A stretch of 64,000 nucleotides of DNA. Source: Vagococcus allomyrinae. GTDB taxonomy: Bacteria; Bacillota; Bacilli; Lactobacillales; Vagococcaceae. The stretch is from assembly GCF_017829975.1 (NCBI RefSeq), contig NZ_JAEEGA010000020.1, positions 59,481 through 123,480 of the forward strand. The letters run 5' to 3'. Both the position numbers and the translations under genes were made by a program. Positions 59,395-64,000 of this stretch are shown in pieces. The notes under the pieces are model-generated. The model had not been told where the DNA came from. It did not search any database and saw nothing but the letters and a program-made list of their open reading frames with translations. Positions within the stretch are counted from its first letter, which is position 1. Each line of letters opens with the position of its first letter.

Positions 59395-60495
59395 ATGTCC
59401 ATTATTACTGACGTTATCACTGAATATTACCGAATTCCCCTTCCTGAAATTATGGAAGATGCCAAACACGGCCTACACACCCATTTTGAAGTACCTATTG
59501 TCAAAATAACAACCGACGATGGTCGCACAGGTGTCGGCTACACCTACACTGGCGGCTTTGGCGGTAAAGCTATTAGCTCTTTAATCGCCAATGAATTAAC
59601 CGCCATTCTCATAGGCAAAGATCCCAGCTGCGTCGAAAGTCTTTGGGATCAAATGAACTGGGGCATCCATTACGTAGCCCGAGGCGGTTTGGCTAGTTTT
59701 GCCATTGCAGCCTGCGACATTGCTTTATGGGATTTAAGAGCAACCAAAGCCCAAGAACCCCTTTATAAATTGTTAGGCGGTGTCAGCAATCAAGTCAAAT
59801 GTTACGGGGGCGCCATTGATTTAAATTTCCCGCTAGAAAAACTACTTGCCAACAATCAAAAATATTTGGACATGGGACTCAAAGCAGTCAAAATCAAATT
59901 AGGACAAGCGACATTAGCAGAAGATATCCAGCGAGTCGCCGCCGTCAGAGAACTGATTGGACCCGACGTCACCTTTATGGTCGATGCCAATATGAGCTGG
60001 AGCGTGGAAACGGCCATTAAAGCTGGCCGTGAATTTCTGAAATACAACATTTTATTTTTGGAAGAACCAACCATCCCCGAAGATTACGCCGGCTACCGAC
60101 GCATTGCCGAAGAATCAGGGATGGCCGTCGCAGGTGGCGAGAATTTACGGACCCTGACTGAATTCCAGCATATGTTGCAATATGGTCACGTCGACTTCCC
60201 CCAACCAGACGCCTCAAACATCGGCGGTATTACCGGCTGGCTGAAAGTCGCTCATTTAACACAAGCCTACAATCTAACGGTTTCCAGCCACGGCATGCAA
60301 GAGCTCCACGTCAGTCTACTAGCAGCCATGCCCAACGCCGGTTATCTGGAAATGCACAGCTTTCCTATCGACCAGTACACCACACGCCCCTTGGTGATTG
60401 ACCCAGCCAGTGGCATGGCGATTGCACCAGAGGAGCCAGGGATTGGAGTTACCTTTGACTGGCAGAAACTAGCCCCTTATCAGGCAGAATTTTAG
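59395..60495 (+). CDS. Mandelate-racemase-subgroup enolase-superfamily enzyme
   Basis: 366 residues. Every catalytic position of mandelate racemase has its match two residues later: Lys166 and Lys168 in VKIKL, metal ligands Asp197, Glu223 and Glu249, the Asp272-His299 dyad, and Glu319. Members of this subgroup dehydrate or epimerise acid sugars. Which acid sugar is used is unknown; galactarate, gluconate or talarate dehydratases look alike. Placed with uxaCBA, it may feed another uronic or aldonic acid into the pathway. AAGGAGACTGACTT precedes the ATG. Confidence 0.9.
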   Translation: MSIITDVITEYYRIPLPEIMEDAKHGLHTHFEVPIVKITTDDGRTGVGYTYTGGFGGKAISSLIANELTAILIGKDPSCVESLWDQMNWGIHYVARGGLASFAIAACDIALWDLRATKAQEPLYKLLGGVSNQVKCYGGAIDLNFPLEKLLANNQKYLDMGLKAVKIKLGQATLAEDIQRVAAVRELIGPDVTFMVDANMSWSVETAIKAGREFLKYNILFLEEPTIPEDYAGYRRIAEESGMAVAGGENLRTLTEFQHMLQYGHVDFPQPDASNIGGITGWLKVAHLTQAYNLTVSSHGMQELHVSLLAAMPNAGYLEMHSFPIDQYTTRPLVIDPASGMAIAPEEPGIGVTFDWQKLAPYQAEF

Positions 60496-60510
60496 AAAGC
60501 AGGTGTACTC

Positions 60511-61359
60511 ATGACCATTCCATTCAATTTAGGAATTCGCGCTCACGATCTGGGACAACTCCCCTTAGATCAGTTAATGGCTCGCATCAAAGACTACGAA
60601 TTCACCAATATCCAATTTGCCATCACTAAATCCTTTCCAGCCAGCGCCCCAGATTTACAAGGGCTCTCTCCTGGAACTGCTAGTTATTATCGACAAGCCT
60701 TTCAACAACAGCAAATTAACATATCCGTCTTAGGCTGTTACGTCAATATTATTGCCACTGATCCACAAGAACGGCAAATGGCCTTGGACTCATTTAAGAC
60801 CCACTTACGCCTAGCGCGTGATTTTGGCGCCAGTCTCGTAGGGACGGAAACTGGCAGCACCGGCCATGGCTTCACAACTGATAATTTTACGGAAGAAGCC
60901 TTTCAAAAAGTCGTCATATCTGTAAAAGAACTCGTAGCTGAAGCAGAACGCTTTGGCGTATCGATTGGCATCGAAGCTGGCTTAAATCACCCACTTCATA
61001 GCGCTCTGCTTGCAAAACGTCTACTAACTGAAGTGGGTAGCTCTAACTTACAAATAATTCTCGACTGCGCAAATTTAATGTCGCCTGACAATTATCTAAG
61101 ACAGACAGAGATAGTGGAAGAAGCGCTTGATCTCCTAGGCAACCGAATTGCCATGATCCACTTAAAGGACTTCACTATTGAAAATCAAACAATCAAAATC
61201 GTTCCCGTTGGTCATGGATTGCTGGATTTTAAACCCATTTTAGCCTACATTAAGTCACAGCGTCCTCACCTCTTTGCAACGCTGGAAGCCACAACCGAGC
61301 CTGAGCTAAGGGATAGCGTGGATTATTTGCGAAAACTTTATCAACAACTTGAACCTTAG
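60511..61359 (+). CDS. Sugar phosphate isomerase/epimerase-like TIM barrel
   Basis: 282 residues of the xylose-isomerase-like superfamily. Likely metal ligands: Glu in GTETGST (about 111), Glu in GIEAGLNH (about 155), Asp in ILDCANL (about 188), His in MIHLKD (about 213) and Glu in LEATTEPE near the end. The substrate is not predictable. Last gene of the operon, followed by a terminator. It could epimerise the product or substrate of the enolase-superfamily enzyme beside it. Confidence 0.82.
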   Translation: MTIPFNLGIRAHDLGQLPLDQLMARIKDYEFTNIQFAITKSFPASAPDLQGLSPGTASYYRQAFQQQQINISVLGCYVNIIATDPQERQMALDSFKTHLRLARDFGASLVGTETGSTGHGFTTDNFTEEAFQKVVISVKELVAEAERFGVSIGIEAGLNHPLHSALLAKRLLTEVGSSNLQIILDCANLMSPDNYLRQTEIVEEALDLLGNRIAMIHLKDFTIENQTIKIVPVGHGLLDFKPILAYIKSQRPHLFATLEATTEPELRDSVDYLRKLYQQLEP

Positions 61360-61406
61360 TACAGGCGCAATTTACGTTAATAAGCCACTACCTGCGAACT
61401 ACCAGT

Positions 61407-61454
61407 TTTTAATGATACTATAGGTCGATTCGTCGGCCATAGTATCATTAAAAC
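61407..61454 (+). terminator. Terminator of the uxa operon
   Basis: Stem TTTTAATGATACTATAGG with near-complement at 61437-61453, about 50 nt past the last stop codon. From here to 61613 no gene is seen. Confidence 0.8.
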
Positions 61455-61613
61455 AATCAAGAATAATGAACGAGATAGCCACAAGTATCTCTTAATATTA
61501 TTTAAAACCTCACCCAAAGTTGCAGCTGAGATCTCCTGAGTGGCAAGAAAAATACTTACCATAGTCGTCAGAAATCAATACTTTCTCAGTAAAATAACGT
61601 CAACTGCTTTAAA

Positions 61614-61715
61614 TTAACACAAAAAAGCCCCCTGCGATCACTGCCAGAGCTGCTTAATTTATCGATAATTTCGAGCAAATTCTAACCATCCACATCATTT
61701 GACCCAAAGACCAGC
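61614..61715 (-). repeat. Terminator-bearing repeat, copy 1
   Basis: About 85 bp here match 62614-62692 closely (TAACACAAAAAAGC, then CCTGC, CAGAGC, GCTTAATTT, TCGATAATTTC, CATCCACA and CATTTGAC in the same order). Copy 1 has a 10-bp insertion (61677-61686). On the minus strand the block holds a hairpin followed by a U-run. Confidence 0.75.
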
Positions 61716-61838
61716 GATCACCCTCGCCTACTCCAGAGATTTAGCAACCCACTTGGCATTTCCAACAAAATAAAAAATCTAACCTCATATAAAATCTTAT
61801 CAAGGACAAACTTCTCAATGACTAAAATTTGCTTATAA

Positions 61839-62147
61839 TTAACCTAAAAGTTGTTCCTTCTGTTCTAAAAATGTTATCAGTTCTGATTCAATATTAACAT
61901 TCAAACGACTTGATAATTCGATTAACCACCAAATATTTTCAGCTAATTTTTGTTCTAAATTATAGGGTGTCTCATCGTAGTATCTACCGAATTTCGTCAT
62001 CACAAGTCGATTCAAATTTCCAATGTCATTCGAAAGAGCCAGTAAATCTTCCTCAATTGTCCATTTTTCACTATGATTCTGAATCTCTAAATTATGATAG
62101 TTTTCTCTAATCTCATTACTTCTTAAAATAAGTTCGCTTATTTCCAT
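61839..62147 (-). CDS. Small MazG-like helical protein
   Basis: 102 residues, all helical in outlook. The pattern ENIWWLIELSSRLNVNIESEL near the C-terminus is like the end of MazG-type nucleotide pyrophosphohydrolases (Glu... helix ...RLGIDLE). The usual ExxE and ExxD metal pairs are only partly kept (EEDLLALSND), so activity is doubtful. GGAGGTCATATA precedes the ATG. It lies alone between two related repeats downstream of the rRNA operon, a common site for acquired genes. Confidence 0.6.
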   Translation of the reverse strand: MEISELILRSNEIRENYHNLEIQNHSEKWTIEEDLLALSNDIGNLNRLVMTKFGRYYDETPYNLEQKLAENIWWLIELSSRLNVNIESELITFLEQKEQLLG

Positions 62148-62341
62148 TATATGACCTCCACTTTGTTTTCTAATGCTATAGCTCTATTACTATAACATTC
62201 TTTACTCATTACATACACTGATAACTATTACATCGGCTATGAATATTGCACTCAATTTTGATATCTAAGAGAAAAAGCGTTTAGTCCGTATAATAAGGTC
62301 TTGGTTGAGTCACGCCTAACAGTAGCTCTAGTCGATCGACT

Positions 62342-62540
62342 CATTTATCATATCCATCGAGAAAGCTTTGGATTGAAAAATATGTTACTTTTTCATTTAA
62401 TGATCTCCCCTCTTTATTTATAGAGGGATGCCTTTCACTTAATAGATAGTCTGGTAGTTCAGAATGAATGGTCGTGCCTTCCGTGTTTCGAACATATTGA
62501 ACTACTCTTATTGCAATAGTTCGATAGTCCGCCTAAACGA
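62342..62540 (-). pseudogene. Possible decayed ORF
   Basis: One minus-strand frame is open for about 63 codons, ending with TGA at 62342, and reads like protein (RTIAIRVVQYVRNTEGT, HSELPDYLLSERHPS), but it has no start codon. A stop cuts it upstream. The adjacent frame continues the apparent protein further up (TYKPKYIDRLGG) to an ATG near 62600, which suggests a frameshift. No family recognised. The remaining DNA from 62160 to 62340 shows nothing. Confidence 0.35.
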
Positions 62541-62613
62541 TCAATATATTTAGGCTTATAAGTACTGCAGTTTTTTTGGAACTTCAAACAGCACATTTTA
62601 ATTAGCGCTAATT

Positions 62614-62692
62614 TAACACAAAAAAGCATCCCTGCCATCGCTGACAGAGCCGCTTAATTTGTCGATAATTTCTAGCCATCCACACCATTTGA
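62614..62692 (-). repeat. Terminator-bearing repeat, copy 2
   Basis: Partner of 61614-61715, about 1 kb away in the same orientation. On the minus strand CTCTGTC-AGCGAT-GGCAGGG followed by TTTTTTG looks like a second Rho-independent terminator behind the rRNA-tRNA operon. Confidence 0.75.
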
Positions 62693-62735
62693 CGTAGAGC
62701 CGATAAGTGCTATGCCTGGCCTGAATAAGCACACA

Positions 62736-62768
62736 CAAAAAAACACCAACGTAATATATACGTTGATG
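62736..62768 (-). terminator. Terminator of the rRNA-tRNA operon
   Basis: Stem CACCAACGT (62744-62752) with near-complement ACGTTGATG (62760-62768) and a run of seven U on the minus strand, just past tRNA-Leu. Confidence 0.85.
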
Positions 62769-62777
62769 CTAGGCAAA

Positions 62778-62861
62778 TACCGGTGGCCGGGGTCGAACCG
62801 GCACGATCGTGAGATCACAGGATTTTGAGTCCAGCGCGTCTGCCAATTCCGCCACACCGGC
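62778..62861 (-). tRNA. tRNA-Leu (CAA)
   Basis: A class II tRNA of 84 nt with acceptor GCCGGTG/CACCGGT, loop CTCAAAA and a long variable arm. Last of the eleven tRNAs behind 5S. Confidence 0.93.
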
Positions 62862-62878
62862 TAATTAAAATAAGTATA

Positions 62879-62949
<71 letters not shown>

Positions 62950-62976
62950 TAATTAATGTAAAACATAAAGATAAAA

Positions 62977-63047
62977 CTGGGCTAGCTGGATTCGAACCAA
63001 CGATGACGGAGTCAAAGTCCGTTGCCTTACCGCTTGGCTATAGCCCA
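62977..63047 (-). tRNA. tRNA-Gln (TTG)
   Basis: 71 nt, acceptor TGGGCTA/TAGCCCA, anticodon loop CTTTGAC. Confidence 0.94.
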
Positions 63048-63054
63048 ATAATGG

Positions 63055-63128
63055 GGCGACTGATGGGAATCGAACCCACGCATGTCGGAACCACAATCCG
63101 ATGTGTTAACCACTTCACCACAATCGCC
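63055..63128 (-). tRNA. tRNA-His (GTG), copy A
   Basis: 74 nt including the encoded G at -1 that pairs with C73; anticodon loop TTGTGGT. Followed by an encoded CCA (63052-63054). One of two tandem copies. Confidence 0.94.
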
Positions 63129-63162
63129 ATTATAAGTATTCAACATAATATTTTAAGAAGTA

Positions 63163-63236
63163 GGCGACTGATGGGAATCGAACCCACGCGTGTCGGAACC
63201 ACAATCCGATGTGTTAACCACTTCACCACAATCGCC
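63163..63236 (-). tRNA. tRNA-His (GTG), copy B
   Basis: 74 nt, identical to copy A except for one base in the variable region (GACACG against GACATG). No CCA is encoded. The copies are 108 bp apart. Confidence 0.94.
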
Positions 63237-63248
63237 ATAAAATATTAA

Positions 63249-63319
63249 CAGGGATAGTAGGAATCGAACCCACAATGACGGTTTTGGAGACCGTAGTTAT
63301 ACCGTTTAACTATATCCCT
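63249..63319 (-). tRNA. tRNA-Trp (CCA)
   Basis: 71 nt, acceptor AGGGATA/TATCCCT, anticodon loop CTCCAAA. Confidence 0.94.
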
Positions 63320-63328
63320 ACTATGTAA

Positions 63329-63409
63329 TGGAGGAAAGTGGATTCGAACCACTGAACCCTAAGGAACGGATTTACAGTCCGTCGCGTTTAGCCACTTCGC
63401 TATTCCTCC
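63329..63409 (-). tRNA. tRNA-Tyr (GTA)
   Basis: 81 nt, class II with a long variable arm, acceptor GGAGGAA/TTCCTCC, anticodon loop CTGTAAA. Confidence 0.94.
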
Positions 63410-63415
63410 AAATGG

Positions 63416-63488
63416 TGGCCCGGGACAGAATCGAACTGCCGACACACGGAGCTTCAATCCGTTGCTCTACCAACTGAGCTACCAGGCC
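63416..63488 (-). tRNA. tRNA-Phe (GAA)
   Basis: 73 nt, acceptor GGCCTGG/CCGGGCC, anticodon loop TTGAAGC. Confidence 0.94.
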
Positions 63489-63555
63489 ATTTAGAAAGTT
63501 ATACATCTATTATGTTTGTTATCAAATCAACGAACCAAGGTTTGATGATTTGAAA

Positions 63556-63627
63556 TGACCCGTACGGGAATCGAACCCGTGATACCGCCGTGAAAGGGCG
63601 GTGTCTTAACCGCTTGACCAACGGGCC
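63556..63627 (-). tRNA. tRNA-Glu (TTC)
   Basis: 72 nt, acceptor GGCCCGT/ACGGGTC (one G-T pair), anticodon loop CTTTCAC. Confidence 0.94.
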
Positions 63628-63643
63628 TGATTGCTTTTTTAAA

Positions 63644-63730
63644 CGGAGAGTAAGGGATTCGAACCCTTGAGACAGTTACCCGTCTACATGCTTTCCAAGC
63701 ATGCTCCTTCGGCCACTCGGACAACTCTCC
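63644..63730 (-). tRNA. tRNA-Ser (GGA)
   Basis: 87 nt, class II, acceptor GGAGAGT/ACTCTCC, anticodon loop TTGGAAA. Confidence 0.94.
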
Positions 63731-63758
63731 AGATTCTTGCTTATTCTCTTAAAAGCGA

Positions 63759-63832
63759 CTCCGGCAGTAGGACTCGAACCTACGACATCATGATTAACAG
63801 TCATGCGCTACTACCAACTGAGCTATGCCGGA
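63759..63832 (-). tRNA. tRNA-Asn (GTT)
   Basis: 74 nt, acceptor TCCGGCA/TGCCGGA, anticodon loop CTGTTAA. First tRNA after 5S. Confidence 0.94.
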
Positions 63833-63846
63833 ATAATACAACTAAG

Positions 63847-63962
63847 CGTGGCAACGTCCTACTCTCACAGGGGGAACCCCCCAACTACCATCGGCGCTAA
63901 GAAGCTTAACTACTGTGTTCGGCATGGGAACAGGTGTATCCTTCTTGCTATCGCCACCACAC
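63847..63962 (-). rRNA. rrf: 5S ribosomal RNA
   Basis: About 116 nt. The minus strand carries the conserved 5S stretches GTGGCGATAGC, CCTGTTCCCATGCCGAACAC, AAGCTTCTTAGCGCCGATGGT and GAGAGTAGGACG. The 23S gene is expected beyond the right edge; 63963-64000 is spacer. Confidence 0.95.
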
Positions 63963-64000
63963 TTAAGTGATGTACTATCTATTAAGTTGAGATTGCTTTC

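Noticed and set aside
62614..62692. CRISPR or insertion-sequence ends
   Set aside because: There are only two copies about 1 kb apart in the same orientation, with no spacers, no transposase and no target-site duplication; the hairpin and U-run fit a terminator.
62672..62857. Possible 61-residue protein over tRNA-Leu
   Set aside because: It is a translation of the tRNA-Leu gene and its terminator, a well-known false call.
63003..63248. Protein with two copies of a repeat over the tRNA-His pair
   Set aside because: The repeat is just the antisense of the two tRNA-His genes.
63527..63900. Open frames across tRNA-Glu, tRNA-Ser, tRNA-Asn and 5S
   Set aside because: They are read-through of structural RNA genes, with no ribosome site.

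Overview
The window reads as low-GC Gram-positive chromosome, most likely Lactobacillales and close to Enterococcus/Vagococcus. This rests on strong AGGAGG ribosome sites, a T-box leader, CcpA-type cre sites, an LPXTG surface protein, and an rRNA operon that ends in a long tRNA string in the order Asn-Ser-Glu-Phe-Tyr-Trp-His-His-Gln-Cys-Leu. The species cannot be fixed from sequence reading alone. No CRISPR array, intact insertion sequence or prophage was seen.

Left end (1-10.4 kb): the 5' part of a giant Glu/Ala-rich coiled-coil gene that runs off the left edge, a cold-shock gene, and a methionine unit (O-acetylhomoserine sulfhydrylase then homoserine O-acetyltransferase) behind a T-box leader. 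Next come an NADPH:quinone-type oxidoreductase, a saccharopine-dehydrogenase-like protein and a MarR regulator that appears to be translated from a leaderless mRNA.

10.4-29 kb: three M20 hydrolases and an MFS carrier form one minus-strand run, divergent from an AraC regulator fused to a decayed GH39-like domain. Then come an orphan peptide-binding lipoprotein, a flavodoxin-fold reductase, a tRNA-Val with an unusual C33, a four-gene surface-protein operon (beta-helix/Fn3 protein, membrane-anchored protein, secreted protein, LPXTG protein), a Crp/Fnr regulator, a DUF1177 gene and an IclR regulator. An 11-bp-period TGTAA array lies upstream of both the surface operon and the Crp/Fnr gene.

29-38 kb: a peptide-use operon made of a substrate-binding lipoprotein, OppBCDF-like transporter, an M20 peptidase and an S9 peptidase. 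Its promoter carries a cre site, and four successive junctions overlap by exactly 8 nt.

39-61.4 kb: a large pectin/galacturonate locus. The minus arm encodes an ABC permease, YesL-like protein, binding lipoprotein, GH105, GH28, an esterase, pectin methylesterase, DUF4064 protein and GH43. The plus arm encodes the second permease, then a LacI regulator, tagaturonate reductase, altronate dehydratase, uronate isomerase, two esterases, a mandelate-racemase-like enzyme and a TIM-barrel isomerase. A membrane-bound AraC (YesN-like) sensor lies between. None of the pectin enzymes has a signal peptide, so substrate oligomers are probably imported while still methylated and acetylated, then trimmed inside the cell. 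The product would be 2-keto-3-deoxygluconate, whose kinase and aldolase are not in this window.

Right end (61.4-64 kb): a small MazG-like gene between two related terminator-bearing repeats, a degraded ORF, eleven tRNA genes and 5S rRNA, all on the minus strand. The rest of the rRNA operon lies beyond the right edge.
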